A stretch of DNA of 64,000 nucleotides from Achromobacter pulmonis. GTDB taxonomy: Bacteria; Pseudomonadota; Gammaproteobacteria; Burkholderiales; Burkholderiaceae_B. Within the stretch, counting starts at the first letter, position 1; every line of letters starts with the position of its first letter. A program made the translations under genes and the position numbers. The notes beneath the pieces were generated by a model. That model did not search any database and was not told where the DNA came from. It was given only the letters and a program-made list of their open reading frames with translations. Positions 25,876 through 36,674 of this stretch are shown piece after piece. The stretch covers positions 186,001-250,000 of the forward strand of contig NZ_CADIJV010000003.1 in the NCBI RefSeq assembly GCF_902859765.1, read 5' to 3'.

Positions 25876-28251
25876 TCAGGCGGCCTGCGGCGCGGCCCGC
25901 AGCAGGCGCAAGCCATTGGCCACCACCAGCAGGCTGGCGCCGACGTCGGCGAACACCGCCATCCACAGCGTGGCGTGGCCGGTCATGGCCAGCGCCAGGA
26001 ACACCACCTTGATGCCGAGCGCCAGCGCGATGTTCTGCACCAGCACGCGGTGGGTGGCGCGCGACAGGCGCAGGAAGGTGCCGATCTTGCGCAGGTCGTC
26101 GTCCATCAGCGCCACGTCGGCCGTCTCGATGGCGGTGCCGGTGCCGGCCGCGCCCATGGCGAAGCCGATGTCGGCGCGGGCCAGGGCCGGGGCGTCGTTG
26201 ATGCCGTCGCCGACCATGCCGACCATGTCCGAGGGCGCCAGCTTGCTTTCGATGGCGGCCAGCTTGTCTTCCGGCAGTTGGTCGCCGCGCGCTTCGTCGA
26301 TGCCGACCTGACGTGCGATGGCCTGCGCGGTGGGCGTGTTGTCGCCGGTCAGCATCAGGGTGCGCACGCCCAGCGCGTGCAGGTCGGCGATGGCGGCCGC
26401 GCTGGTGGGCTTGACCGTGTCGGCCACCGCCGCCAGCGCCAGCACGCGCTGGCCGTCGCTGAGCGCGATGGCGCTCTTGCCCTGTTGTTCCAGTTCGTCG
26501 AAACGGGCTTCCAGCCTGGGGCTGGAGACGCCCAGCTCCCGCATCAGGCGGCGGTTGCCGAGCTGCAGCGCCGTGCCGTCGATCCTGCCGCTGACGCCGC
26601 GGCCGGGCAGGGCGGTGAAGTCGTCCACCTCCAGCAGCGTCTGGCCGGCATCGCGCGCGGCGTTGGCCACGGCCAGCGACACCGGGTGGTCGGAGCGGCC
26701 CGCCAGGCTGGCGGCCAGCAGCGCCGCGGGTTGGCGCGTCAGGTCGGAGACGTCCCAGTCCTGCAGGTCGGTCTGCACCGGCTTGCCGTGGGTCAGGGTG
26801 CCGGTCTTGTCCAGCGCCAGCCACTTCAGGTTGCGGCCTTCTTCCAGGTACACGCCGCCCTTGACCAGAATGCCGCGGCGCGAGGCCGCCGTCAGGCCGC
26901 TGACGATGCTGACCGGCGTGGAGATCACCAGGGCGCAGGGGCAGGCGATGATCAGCAGCGCCAGCGCGCGGTAGATCGCATCGAACCAGGGCTGGCTCCA
27001 CAGCAGCGGCGGCACCACCGCCACCAGCACGGCCACGCCGACCACGGCGGGCGTGTAGATGCGCGAGAAGCGGTCGATGAAGCGCTGGGTCGGGGCGCGC
27101 GCGCCCTGGGCCTGTTCGACGGCGTGGATGATGCGCGCCAGCGTGGTGTTGCCGGCCGCCGCGGTGACGCGGTAGTCGAACGAGCCGGCCGCGTTGACGG
27201 TGGCCGCGTACACCGGGTCGCCCTCGGCCTTTTCGACCGGCAGGCTTTCGCCGGTGATGGGGGCCTGGTCGACCGTCGAGCGGCCGCTGACGATGACGCC
27301 ATCGGCGGCGATGCGCTCGCCTGGCCGCACGCGGACCACGTCGTCGACCTGCAATTGCGCCGCCGGCAGCGCCTGCCAGCTGCCATCGGCCTGGCGCACG
27401 GTGGCGGTTTCGGGCGCCAGGTCGAGCAGGCCGCGGATGGCGTTGCGGGCGCGGTCCAGCGAACGCGCCTCGATCAATTCGGCCACGTTGAACAGGAACA
27501 TCACCATGGCCGCTTCCGGCCACTGGCCGATCAGCACCGCACCGGTGACGGCGATGCTCATCAGTGCGTTGATGTTCAGGTTGCCGTTGCGCACGGCGAT
27601 CCAGCCCTTGCGGTAAGTGCTGATGCCGCAGGCCAAAATGGCGGCCAGCGCCAGCGCGGCGGTGACGCCCCAGTGCATGCCGGCGAAGTGCGCGGCCTCG
27701 GACAGCCCGGCGAGCACGCCGGCGCCGCCGATGGCCCACCAGTTCACGGGCGCGGCGGCCGGGGCCGGCGCGCGCGGCGCATCCTCGGCCAGGGGTTCGG
27801 GCGTCATGCCCAGCGACGTGATGGCCGCCGTGATGCGCTCCAGCGCGCCCTCGGCATGCACGACCGTCAGGATGCGCTGCATCAGGTTGAAGTCCAGCGC
27901 GTGCACGCCGTCGACGCTGTCGAGCTTCTTGCGGATCAGCGTTTCTTCGGTGGGGCAGTCCATCTGGCCGATGCGCAGGCGGGCCAGCAACTGGCCAGGA
28001 CCGGCCTGCAGCATGGCCGCGACACCCGCGGACATGCGGATGTCGCCGGAAGCATGACCGCAGCAGGCGGTGCCGGCGTGATCATGCTCGTGGTTGTGGT
28101 CGTGGCCGTGCTTGTGATCATCGCCGTGGGCATGGTCATGGCCGCCGTCCTGGCCGGCCGCAGCCGGTGGGTGGCCGCCGCAGCAGCCACCGGCCTGGGC
28201 GTCGCGGGTGGGGTGTTCGGGGTGTCGGGTCGATGCGCAAGACATTCTCAT
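25876..28251 (-). CDS. zntA: Zn/Cd/Pb-exporting P-type ATPase
   Basis: A P1B-type ATPase of 791 residues that exports Zn2+, Cd2+ or Pb2+. The N-terminus has CCGG, a His/Asp-rich run (about residues 36-60) and CCGH; then a degenerate HMA-like domain with MDCPTEET. The core has TGES in [11 protein letters not shown], the ion-binding CPC in IIACPCALV, phosphorylated [11 protein letters not shown] and [10 protein letters not shown]. The frame reaches 28,653, but the promoter at 28,277-28,307 puts transcription start near 28,270. The ATG at 28,251, or 28,245, is therefore more likely than the ATG at 28,269. It diverges from cadR, its expected regulator. Confidence 0.9.
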   Translation of the reverse strand: MRMSCASTRHPEHPTRDAQAGGCCGGHPPAAAGQDGGHDHAHGDDHKHGHDHNHEHDHAGTACCGHASGDIRMSAGVAAMLQAGPGQLLARLRIGQMDCPTEETLIRKKLDSVDGVHALDFNLMQRILTVVHAEGALERITAAITSLGMTPEPLAEDAPRAPAPAAAPVNWWAIGGAGVLAGLSEAAHFAGMHWGVTAALALAAILACGISTYRKGWIAVRNGNLNINALMSIAVTGAVLIGQWPEAAMVMFLFNVAELIEARSLDRARNAIRGLLDLAPETATVRQADGSWQALPAAQLQVDDVVRVRPGERIAADGVIVSGRSTVDQAPITGESLPVEKAEGDPVYAATVNAAGSFDYRVTAAAGNTTLARIIHAVEQAQGARAPTQRFIDRFSRIYTPAVVGVAVLVAVVPPLLWSQPWFDAIYRALALLIIACPCALVISTPVSIVSGLTAASRRGILVKGGVYLEEGRNLKWLALDKTGTLTHGKPVQTDLQDWDVSDLTRQPAALLAASLAGRSDHPVSLAVANAARDAGQTLLEVDDFTALPGRGVSGRIDGTALQLGNRRLMRELGVSSPRLEARFDELEQQGKSAIALSDGQRVLALAAVADTVKPTSAAAIADLHALGVRTLMLTGDNTPTAQAIARQVGIDEARGDQLPEDKLAAIESKLAPSDMVGMVGDGINDAPALARADIGFAMGAAGTGTAIETADVALMDDDLRKIGTFLRLSRATHRVLVQNIALALGIKVVFLALAMTGHATLWMAVFADVGASLLVVANGLRLLRAAPQAA

Positions 28252-28276
28252 TGCCTTTTCGTAAGCCATTGAGCGC

Positions 28277-28307
28277 ATTTCACACCTTGGAGTTACTATA
28301 GGGTCAA
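28277..28307 (-). promoter_or_regulatory. CadR-type MerR promoter/operator of the metal ATPase
   Basis: On the minus strand TTGACC (28,307-28,302) and TGAAAT (28,282-28,277) are 19 bases apart, the over-long spacing typical of MerR-family promoters. Between and over them an imperfect dyad reads ACC-T--AGT-A-ACT--A-GGT (28,284-28,304), matching the CadR/PbrR operator style. It lies 38 bases upstream of the cadR ATG. Confidence 0.8.
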
Positions 28308-28341
28308 CCCCCAAATCCATCGGATGCGTCCGGGAGGCACG

Positions 28342-28776
28342 ATGCGTATCGGCGAATTGGCCACGGCGGCCGGCACCACGGTCGAAACCGTCAGGTATTA
28401 CGAGAAAGAAGGGCTGCTGCCCGCCCCGGAACGGGGGCTGAACAACTACCGCAGCTATGGCCAGCCCCACCTGGAGCGCCTGCGGCTGATCCGCAACTGC
28501 CGCGCGCTGGACATGACGCAGGACGAGATCCGCGCCATCCTGTCGCTGGCCGACAATCATCGGGCCGGATGCGGCCCCATCAATGAATTGTTCGACGAGC
28601 ACATTTCCCACGTGGATGAACGCATTGCCGAGCTGACCCAGTTGAAGACGCAATTGACCGACTTGCGCCAGCGCTGCCTATCGGCGCGGCCCGACGCGGA
28701 AGACTGCGGCATCCTGCACGGCCTGTCGGAAATGCAGGTCGAGGAACGCCCGGAGCGCCATACCCACCTGGGTTGA
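28342..28776 (+). CDS. cadR: Cd(II)/Pb(II)-responsive MerR-family regulator
   Basis: A 144-residue MerR regulator. The HTH is [20 protein letters not shown], followed by [14 protein letters not shown]. Cysteines at positions 77 (in RAGCGPI), 112 and 122 match the metal-binding trio of CadR/PbrR (Cys77, Cys112 and about Cys119-122). These bind Cd or Pb and untwist the long-spacer promoter of the adjacent ATPase. The start ATG at 28,342 follows GGGAGG. The C-terminus has a short His-containing tail (RHTHLG). It is divergent from the ATPase gene. Confidence 0.9.
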   Translation: MRIGELATAAGTTVETVRYYEKEGLLPAPERGLNNYRSYGQPHLERLRLIRNCRALDMTQDEIRAILSLADNHRAGCGPINELFDEHISHVDERIAELTQLKTQLTDLRQRCLSARPDAEDCGILHGLSEMQVEERPERHTHLG

Positions 28777-28906
28777 ATCCGCCAGTCGCCATGCGCCGGG
28801 CAGGGGGATAGCCGTTCCCCCGGCGGCCATGGCGTAATATGAGAACCCTTCTCTTTCCTATTTGGGAAGCCCGCCCATCCCGGTATCCCATTCACGCCTT
28901 GCCCCC

Positions 28907-29500
28907 ATGACCCAGACCAATACCATCACCCCGCTGCACGCCATCACCTCGCGCCGTTCCATGAAGTTCCTGCGGGGTCCGGCGCCCAAACCCGCCGAAC
29001 TGGAACAGATCCTGCAGGCCGCGATGTCGGCGCCCGACCACGGCGCGCTGCGTCCGTGGCGTTTCGTGGTGATCCAGGGCGAGGCCATCGGCAAGCTGGC
29101 CGACGTGGCGCTGGAAGCCGTCAAGCGCAGCGGCGATCCGCGCATGACGCCGGAAAAGGAGAAGTCGGTGCGCGAGTGGATGGCGGGCGTGCCGCTGTTC
29201 ATCGCCGTGGCGCAGAAGATCGCCCACGACAACACCAAGATCCCCGAGACCGAGCAATTGCTGGCCACCGGCTGCGCCACCATGAACATCCTGAACGCCG
29301 CCCACATGCTGGGCTATGGCGCGTTCTGGAGCACCGGCATCGGCACCTACGTCGAGGACGTGCAGGCGGCGCTGGGCCTGGATTCGCTGGACTACCGCTT
29401 TCTCGGCTTCCTGGCGATCGGCACGCCGGCGTGCGCGGTGCCGCCGGCCAACCGCCCGGACTACCGCGAGTTCGTCACCGAGTGGACCGGTCCGGTCTGA
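28907..29500 (+). CDS. Nitroreductase-family flavoprotein (YdjA-like)
   Basis: A 197-residue FMN-dependent nitroreductase. Features are the N-terminal SRRSMKFLRGPAP with the FMN-phosphate Arg-Ser contact, SAPDHGALRPWRF, and GYGAFWSTGIGTY with FLAIGTP near the end. The size and N-terminus match the YdjA group. NAD(P)H reduction of quinones, nitro compounds or related acceptors is expected. The frame is open earlier but the ATG at 28,907 starts at the normal point. It ends at a clear terminator. Confidence 0.85.
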   Translation: MTQTNTITPLHAITSRRSMKFLRGPAPKPAELEQILQAAMSAPDHGALRPWRFVVIQGEAIGKLADVALEAVKRSGDPRMTPEKEKSVREWMAGVPLFIAVAQKIAHDNTKIPETEQLLATGCATMNILNAAHMLGYGAFWSTGIGTYVEDVQAALGLDSLDYRFLGFLAIGTPACAVPPANRPDYREFVTEWTGPV

Positions 29501-29526
29501 GGCGGGGGCGCCGTCCGCCATGCGAA

Positions 29527-29549
29527 AACCGGCCGCTGGCCGGTTTTTT
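29527..29549 (+). terminator. Rho-independent terminator of the nitroreductase gene
   Basis: AACCGGCC and GGCCGGTT with loop GCT, followed by TTTT. It lies 26 bases past the stop. Confidence 0.85.
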
Positions 29550-29567
29550 CTTGCGGCGCGCGTCGCC

Positions 29568-29960
29568 TTACCGTTGCGCCCCGATGGGCCGGAAGGCCGC
29601 GCGCACGAGTTTCTCCAGGCCCCAGCCCGCGAAATAGAAGAGGGCCAGCGTCGGCAGCCCGATCAACAGGTACCCGCCGACCCACGACAGCTGACCGAGC
29701 AGCCGGTCCAGGTTCAGTTCGTGCAGCAGCGCGAGCTGCAAGGCCAATGGCAATTGCAGCAGCACGAAGCGCCCCTTGTCGTCGCCGTCGGCGGACAGCG
29801 CGCCGGCGATGCAGAGGACGGCGATGGCAAGGTAAAGCGCGGCAAACACGATGCCGGTCCAGCTGAACCCTTTCGAGGCGGTCAATCCAGGCACGTTGGT
29901 TTCCAGGAGAATCGGATGACGCAAGTATAGAGGTCGCCCTGCTGTGGTCCACCGAGGCAC
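29568..29960 (-). CDS. Small membrane protein, unknown function
   Basis: A 130-residue protein with two or three hydrophobic segments: GIVFAALYLAIAVLCIAGAL (about residues 36-55), a central Leu-rich helix and WVGGYLLIGLPTLALFYFAG (about 92-112). It ends in a basic tail. The start is a GTG at 29,960; no ATG occurs in the frame, so a later GTG is possible. It faces the nitroreductase gene and diverges from the sigma-factor gene. No family recognised. Confidence 0.5.
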   Translation of the reverse strand: MPRWTTAGRPLYLRHPILLETNVPGLTASKGFSWTGIVFAALYLAIAVLCIAGALSADGDDKGRFVLLQLPLALQLALLHELNLDRLLGQLSWVGGYLLIGLPTLALFYFAGWGLEKLVRAAFRPIGAQR

Positions 29961-30018
29961 GCCGACGTTGCTTGCCGTCCGGCTTCACGGGGCAGGCTTG
30001 CGCGGCGATCAATAAATG

Positions 30019-30035
30019 ACAATAATTCTTATTGT
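30019..30035. promoter_or_regulatory. Fur box upstream of the FecI-type sigma factor
   Basis: ACAATAATTCTTATTGT is a perfect 7-3-7 palindrome within an AT-rich patch, strongly like the Fur consensus (repeated NAT-AAT hexamers). It lies 30 bases upstream of the sigma-factor ATG, implying iron-repressed expression. Confidence 0.85.
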
Positions 30036-30064
30036 TGATTAGCCCGCCCTCCCATTCCCTCGCC

Positions 30065-30577
30065 ATGTCCCATCCTGCGCAGCCGACGCCGCACACCGCC
30101 GCCCAGCTGTACGAGGCCCATCATCCGTGGCTGCTGGAATGGCTGCGCCGCCGGCTGGGTTGCCGCCAGGATGCCGCCGACCTGGCGCACGACACCTTTG
30201 TGCGGGTACTGGCCGGCCGCCCGACCGAGCCGATCCACGAACCTCGCGCGTTCCTGACCACGCTGGCGCAGCGTACGCTGTATACGTTCTGGCGCCGCCG
30301 CGAACTCGAGCGCGCCTATCTCGACAGCCTCGAGGCCCTGCCGCATGCCTGCGTTCCCAGTGAAGAGCAGCGCGCGCTGGTGGTCGAGGCCCTGATGCAG
30401 ATTGACCGGGCCTTGCAGTGCCTGCCGGCGCGCGTTCGCCAGGTCTTCCTCCTGAGCCAGTTGCACGAGCTGACCTATCCGCAGATCGCCGAACGCCTTG
30501 GCGTCTCCGCCATCACCGTCAGGCGCAGCATGAAACAGGCCATCACGCTGTGCGTGGCGGCGCGCCTGGCCGCATGA
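30065..30577 (+). CDS. ECF sigma factor, FecI-like
   Basis: A 170-residue iron-starvation ECF sigma factor. Region 2 includes DAADLAHDTFVRVLAGR, and region 4 reads LPARVRQVFLLSQLHELTYP with the HTH IAERLGVSAITVRRSMKQA. Such factors direct RNA polymerase to a TonB receptor operon when the matching siderophore is bound. The ATG at 30,065 follows the Fur box. It overlaps the FecR-like gene by four bases (ATGA), so the two are translated together. Confidence 0.9.
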   Translation: MSHPAQPTPHTAAQLYEAHHPWLLEWLRRRLGCRQDAADLAHDTFVRVLAGRPTEPIHEPRAFLTTLAQRTLYTFWRRRELERAYLDSLEALPHACVPSEEQRALVVEALMQIDRALQCLPARVRQVFLLSQLHELTYPQIAERLGVSAITVRRSMKQAITLCVAARLAA

Positions 30578-31545
30578 GCGCGCCGGCGCTGCCGGCGGCC
30601 ATCGAGGCCGCGGTCGACTGGATGGTGCTGCTGTCGTCGGGCGAGGCGGCCGAGGCCGATCGCGCCCGCTTCGAGGCCTGGTTCCGGGCCGATTCCCGCC
30701 ACGCCGCCGCCTGGGAGATGGTTGCCGGCGCCGTCAAAACCACGTTCGCGCCGCTGAGCGACGGCGCCTCGGTCCAGGCCGCGGGCGCGGCGCTGCTGGC
30801 GCCTGTCTCGCGCCGCCGCGCGCTGCGCAATGCCCTGATGCTGGCGCTGGCGGCCGGCGGGCTGGCCGCGCTGGCCGACCGCCAGACGCCATTGCGGACC
30901 CTGGCCGCCGACCTGCGCACCGGGACGGGCGAACGCCACACCTATCCGCTGCCGGACGGCAGCGAGGTCACCCTGAACGCGCGTTCCGCCGTCGACCTGG
31001 CGTTCGACGGCCGCGCCCGCGTGCTGCGGCTGCGCGCGGGCGCGGTGTACGTGCGGGTCGCGGCCGACGCCGCGCGGCCCTTCATCGTCGCCAGTCCCGA
31101 TGGCGACGTGCAGGCACTGGGCACGGTGTTCGGCGTGGCGCGCGACGAGCAGGGCAGCGTCGCCTGTGTGATCGAGCACAGCGTCGAAGTCCGGGCGGCG
31201 GGCCAGCGGCGCGTCCTGGTGGCGGGCGAGGGCGCGCGCTTCGGCGCCGGCGGGATCGACGCGCCGGATGCCGCGCTGGCCGAGACCGCGGCCTGGCACG
31301 ATGGCATGCTGGTGGTGCGCGACCAGCCGCTGGGCGCGGTGGTGGCGGCGTTGCGGCCCTATCGGCGCGGCTTCCTGCGCATTTCCCCCGAGGCCGCGCG
31401 ATTGCGGGTGCTGGGCGCCTTCCCGCTGGACAATACCGATCGCGTTCTGGAATCCCTGCGCCAGACCCTGCCGATCGAGGTCGGCGGGCTGGGCGGCTGG
31501 CTCGTCAGCATCGACCTGCGCGCCGATGCCGTCCAAAAAAAATGA
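30574..31545 (+). CDS. FecR-family anti-sigma/transmembrane sensor
   Basis: A 323-residue FecR-type protein. The N-terminal cytoplasmic segment binds the sigma factor (AVDWMVLLSSGEAAEADRAR, then FEAWFRADSRHAAAWE). One transmembrane helix lies at about residues 88-107 (RNALMLALAAGGLAALAD). The periplasmic FecR domain follows, with TGTGERHTYPLPDGSEVTLN, LRAGAVYVRV and GTVFGVARD. It relays the siderophore-bound state from the receptor N-terminal domain to the sigma factor. It lies between the sigma and receptor genes. Confidence 0.9.
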   Translation: MSAPALPAAIEAAVDWMVLLSSGEAAEADRARFEAWFRADSRHAAAWEMVAGAVKTTFAPLSDGASVQAAGAALLAPVSRRRALRNALMLALAAGGLAALADRQTPLRTLAADLRTGTGERHTYPLPDGSEVTLNARSAVDLAFDGRARVLRLRAGAVYVRVAADAARPFIVASPDGDVQALGTVFGVARDEQGSVACVIEHSVEVRAAGQRRVLVAGEGARFGAGGIDAPDAALAETAAWHDGMLVVRDQPLGAVVAALRPYRRGFLRISPEAARLRVLGAFPLDNTDRVLESLRQTLPIEVGGLGGWLVSIDLRADAVQKK

Positions 31546-31606
31546 TCGCTTGCGGCGGGCTCGCTGGACATACCTCCTGAAGCACCCCTTTGTCGCAGGA
31601 GATTCC

Positions 31607-34081
31607 ATGTTTCCCGTTCGTCCCGCGCCGCAGCTGGCGGCCGCGTTTCTCATTGCCCTGGCCGCGCCGGCTGGTATCGCCCAGGCCCAGACCGGCGCCC
31701 AATCGGGCGCGGCCATGCCGCAACGCTACGATCTGCCCGCCGCGCCGCTGGCCGAGACCCTGACCCGTATCGCGCGCCAGAGCGGCCACGCGGTGTCGGT
31801 CGATCCGGCGCTGGTGGCCGGCCGCCAGGCCCTGGCGGTCGCCGGCACCTACACCCCCGAGCAGGCTTTGCGAGAGGCGCTGGCGGGCAGCGGCCTGGAA
31901 TTGCGCATCACCGCCAATGGCACTTTCAGCGCACGGCCCCTGCCGCAGGCGGGCGGGGCGACCCTGCTGGAGCCGGTGCGCGTGACCGGCGCGGCGGAGT
32001 CGACTGGGGGATATGTCAATAAATATATGGACAATTCCGCCAAGTTCGTGGATTCCATTAAAGATACGCCTCGATCCATTACAGTGGTTCCTCAGCAATT
32101 GATTCAGGACACGAGTTCGTCTTCACTTAATGAAGCGCTCAAATACGTTCCAGGAATGTCTTTTAAAAGCGGCGATGCCCTTGCCAGACCTGGGGGCGAT
32201 CATCCCACGCTTCGTGGCTTTGATGCTACAGATGCCATCACGCTTGATGGCGTTCGGAATACAGCTTCTCAGGCCAGGGAATCCTTTGATATTGAAAGTG
32301 TTGAAGTCATAAAAGGCCCCGCGGCCATATATAACGGACGAGGGAACGCTGGCGGGAGCATTAATATCGTAGCCAAGAAGCCCTTTTTGGGTAAATCAAT
32401 CACCAAGGCGTCAGCGGGATTGGGTTCCGATAATTATAGGCGTGCGACAATAGATTCCAATATTGACTTGAGAGAAAATGTCGCGGCTCGTGTGAACCTG
32501 ATGTGGCACGAGAGTGACAAGCCCAAGAGAAATCTTGTGAATTATTCGAGATGGGGTGCGGCGCCATCCATTCTCATTTCAATAGATGAGAAAACATCGT
32601 TGCTGTTGAGTTATTATCATTTGTATTCGAACGATACGCCTGATTATTCCACTCCTTTCGATAAAAAAACAGGCGAAATTCTTGATACGCCCAGGGACTT
32701 ATTCTACGGCGCTAAAAATCGGGATTACATCATTAATCGCGTGGATACACCGGAGATGGTGTTCAGTCACGAGTTCGGCAATGGCGCGACAGTGAGGAAT
32801 ACAACATTGTATTCCAGGACGGTACAGCAATTCATTGCCACAAGCCCTGCCATATCGAAAGAGGCGGGTGAATCCAATATGCTGTTCCTTCAGGGGAAAA
32901 GTGGCGATTTCAGAACCAGGACGTTCAGTAACTTGACGGATTTCACTAAACAGTTCCGCATCGCATCCATGCTTCATAAGATCTCGGCGGGTTTCGAATA
33001 TACCGTGGAAGAAAACAAGCGTAAAAGCATGATGTTGACGGTAAAAGATCCTTCGGGCAAGGCATGGAACATTCGTTCCCAGCCCAGAGGATTCTCGTGC
33101 GCTGCACAAGGAATGCCAACCTATACGTGCACTCCGGTCGGCGTATGGAATCCGTACAGTCCATGGCTCGGGCAAAAAACCTGGGAGCAGGAGGGAGCCT
33201 ATCCCGCCACGAGCACAAAAAACAAAACCGTTTCAGGTTATTTATTCGATAGCGTGAATCTGACGGATGATATTACCGTCTCCGTTGGTGGGCGTTATGA
33301 CTATTATAAGACGCATGTGGATGCGATCGGCAAGCCATCGGATAACGTGAACACCAGTAACTGGCTGTTTAATTACCACGCGGGCATGGTGTGGAATCCT
33401 GTTCAGGCAGTAAGCCTGTACGGTTCTTGGAGCACTTCCAGCAATCCCGCCAACTCGGACGCCATTCAGGGTGGTATCGCCGATAAAAATAAAGAAAACT
33501 TCAAGCCAGAGAAGTTTACTAACCTCGAGATCGGCGTTAAGTGGTCTCCGTTGTCCGAACAAATGCTGCTTGGCCTTTCGTGGTTCGATACCAAGCAAAA
33601 GAACGGCCACTTTGCGGTTGAGCCGAACGTGTCGGAACCAATTGGCGAGCAGGGGGTGAAAGGCATCGAATTCAATGTGGAAGGAAATATTACCGACAGG
33701 TGGTCCATATTTGGCGGGTATTCCTGGCTTGATTCGAAAATCACCCGTAGTACTCGATCCTCGGAAATCGGAAATAGAATTCCTTTGGCTCCTGAAAAGG
33801 CCGCGACATTGTGGACAAAATATAAACTCACGGAAAAGTTATATGTTGGCGCTGGGGCCGCGTATACAGGGAAAACTTATACGAATACGAAAAACTCTGC
33901 GTCGGTCCCTGGGTATGTTACGATGAATGCCATGGCAAAGTATCGAATTAACAATCGATCGATGGTTCAAGTAAATTTGAACAATATTTTTGATGCGAGG
34001 CATTACAGCAGTTTGTATCCCAGTTTTGCGAATTATGGGCCGGGGCGCCAGATAATCGGCAGTTTGGAATACTCATTCTAA
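31607..34081 (+). CDS. TonB-dependent siderophore receptor with signalling domain; mosaic composition
   Basis: An 824-residue outer-membrane receptor. A signal peptide (to about residue 27) is followed by an STN domain (YDLPAAPLAETLTRIARQSG to about residue 115) and a TonB-box-like EPVRVTG. The plug (SITVVPQQLI, LRGFDATDAITLDG) and a 22-stranded barrel complete it, ending in an aromatic residue (LEYSF). The STN links it to the FecR/FecI pair. Up to about 31,990 the DNA is GC-rich like its surroundings; from about 32,005 to the stop it is clearly AT-richer with unlike codon use. The plug and barrel therefore appear to have been imported behind a resident signalling domain. The siderophore is unknown. 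Confidence 0.87.
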   Translation: MFPVRPAPQLAAAFLIALAAPAGIAQAQTGAQSGAAMPQRYDLPAAPLAETLTRIARQSGHAVSVDPALVAGRQALAVAGTYTPEQALREALAGSGLELRITANGTFSARPLPQAGGATLLEPVRVTGAAESTGGYVNKYMDNSAKFVDSIKDTPRSITVVPQQLIQDTSSSSLNEALKYVPGMSFKSGDALARPGGDHPTLRGFDATDAITLDGVRNTASQARESFDIESVEVIKGPAAIYNGRGNAGGSINIVAKKPFLGKSITKASAGLGSDNYRRATIDSNIDLRENVAARVNLMWHESDKPKRNLVNYSRWGAAPSILISIDEKTSLLLSYYHLYSNDTPDYSTPFDKKTGEILDTPRDLFYGAKNRDYIINRVDTPEMVFSHEFGNGATVRNTTLYSRTVQQFIATSPAISKEAGESNMLFLQGKSGDFRTRTFSNLTDFTKQFRIASMLHKISAGFEYTVEENKRKSMMLTVKDPSGKAWNIRSQPRGFSCAAQGMPTYTCTPVGVWNPYSPWLGQKTWEQEGAYPATSTKNKTVSGYLFDSVNLTDDITVSVGGRYDYYKTHVDAIGKPSDNVNTSNWLFNYHAGMVWNPVQAVSLYGSWSTSSNPANSDAIQGGIADKNKENFKPEKFTNLEIGVKWSPLSEQMLLGLSWFDTKQKNGHFAVEPNVSEPIGEQGVKGIEFNVEGNITDRWSIFGGYSWLDSKITRSTRSSEIGNRIPLAPEKAATLWTKYKLTEKLYVGAGAAYTGKTYTNTKNSASVPGYVTMNAMAKYRINNRSMVQVNLNNIFDARHYSSLYPSFANYGPGRQIIGSLEYSF

Positions 34082-35626
<1,545 letters not shown>

Positions 35627-35629
35627 GTC

Positions 35630-36673
35630 ATGGCTATCGATAACAATGGGGGTCCGGCGTCCGCGCCGATGACCATGATCCAGGCTTTGCGCTCGGCCAT
35701 GGATGTGATGCTGGAGCGTGACGGCAACGTGGTGGTGTTCGGCCAGGACGTGGGCTATTTCGGCGGCGTGTTCCGCTGCACCGAGGGCCTGCAGGCCAAA
35801 TACGGCACCTCGCGCGTGTTCGACACGCCGATCTCCGAAGGCGGCATCGTCGGCGTGGCGGTGGGCATGGGCGCCTACGGCCTGCGGCCGGTGTGCGAGA
35901 TCCAGTTCGCCGATTACTTCTACCCGGCCTCCGATCAGATCGTGTCGGAAGCGGCGCGCCTGCGCTACCGCTCGGTGGGCGAGTTCATCGCGCCCATGAC
36001 CATCCGCATGCCCTGCGGCGGCGGCATCTACGGCGGCCAGACGCACAGCCAGAGCCCGGAGGCGATGTTCACCCAGGTCTGCGGGCTGCGCACGGTGATG
36101 CCGTCCAACCCGTACGACGCCAAGGGCCTGCTGATCGCGTCCATCGAGAACGACGATCCGGTCATCTTCCTGGAGCCCAAGCGGCTGTACAACGGGCCGT
36201 TCGACGGCCACCACGACCGTCCCGTGACGCCGTGGACCGGACGCCCGGGCAGCGTGGTGCCGACCGGCTACTACACGGTGCCGCTGGACACCGCCGCCAT
36301 CGTGCGGCCCGGCAACGCGCTGACGGTGCTGACCTACGGCACCACGGTGCACGTGTCGCTGACCGCGGCCGAGGAAACCGGCATCGACGCCGAGGTCATC
36401 GACCTGCGCAGCCTGTGGCCCCTGGACCTGGAAACCATCGTCAACTCGGTCAAGAAGACCGGCCGCTGCGTGGTGGTGCACGAAGCCACGCGCACCTGCG
36501 GCTTTGGCGCGGAACTGATCGCGCTGGTGCAGGAACACTGTTTTCATCACCTCGAAGCGCCCGTCGAGCGCGTGACCGGCTGGGACACTCCCTATCCGCA
36601 CGCACAGGAATGGGCGTACTTCCCCGGCCCGCGCCGGGTCGGCGAAGCGTTCAAACGCGCGATGGAGGTGTGA
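35630..36673 (+). CDS. bkdA2: Branched-chain 2-oxoacid dehydrogenase E1, beta subunit
   Basis: A 347-residue E1 beta subunit. Features are the [20 protein letters not shown] motif, [49 protein letters not shown], and the C-terminal [11 protein letters not shown] and [11 protein letters not shown]. These are hallmark residues of BCKDH E1 beta. It sits directly between the alpha subunit and the E2 remnant, one base before the latter's ATG. It is intact. Confidence 0.93.
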   Translation: MAIDNNGGPASAPMTMIQALRSAMDVMLERDGNVVVFGQDVGYFGGVFRCTEGLQAKYGTSRVFDTPISEGGIVGVAVGMGAYGLRPVCEIQFADYFYPASDQIVSEAARLRYRSVGEFIAPMTIRMPCGGGIYGGQTHSQSPEAMFTQVCGLRTVMPSNPYDAKGLLIASIENDDPVIFLEPKRLYNGPFDGHHDRPVTPWTGRPGSVVPTGYYTVPLDTAAIVRPGNALTVLTYGTTVHVSLTAAEETGIDAEVIDLRSLWPLDLETIVNSVKKTGRCVVVHEATRTCGFGAELIALVQEHCFHHLEAPVERVTGWDTPYPHAQEWAYFPGPRRVGEAFKRAMEV

Positions 36674-36674
36674 G

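Noticed and set aside
25859-27739. Very long open frames in other phases across the metal ATPase gene
   Set aside because: They encode low-complexity Arg/Ala/Gly-rich strings typical of GC-rich shadows; the ATPase frame has all P-type motifs.
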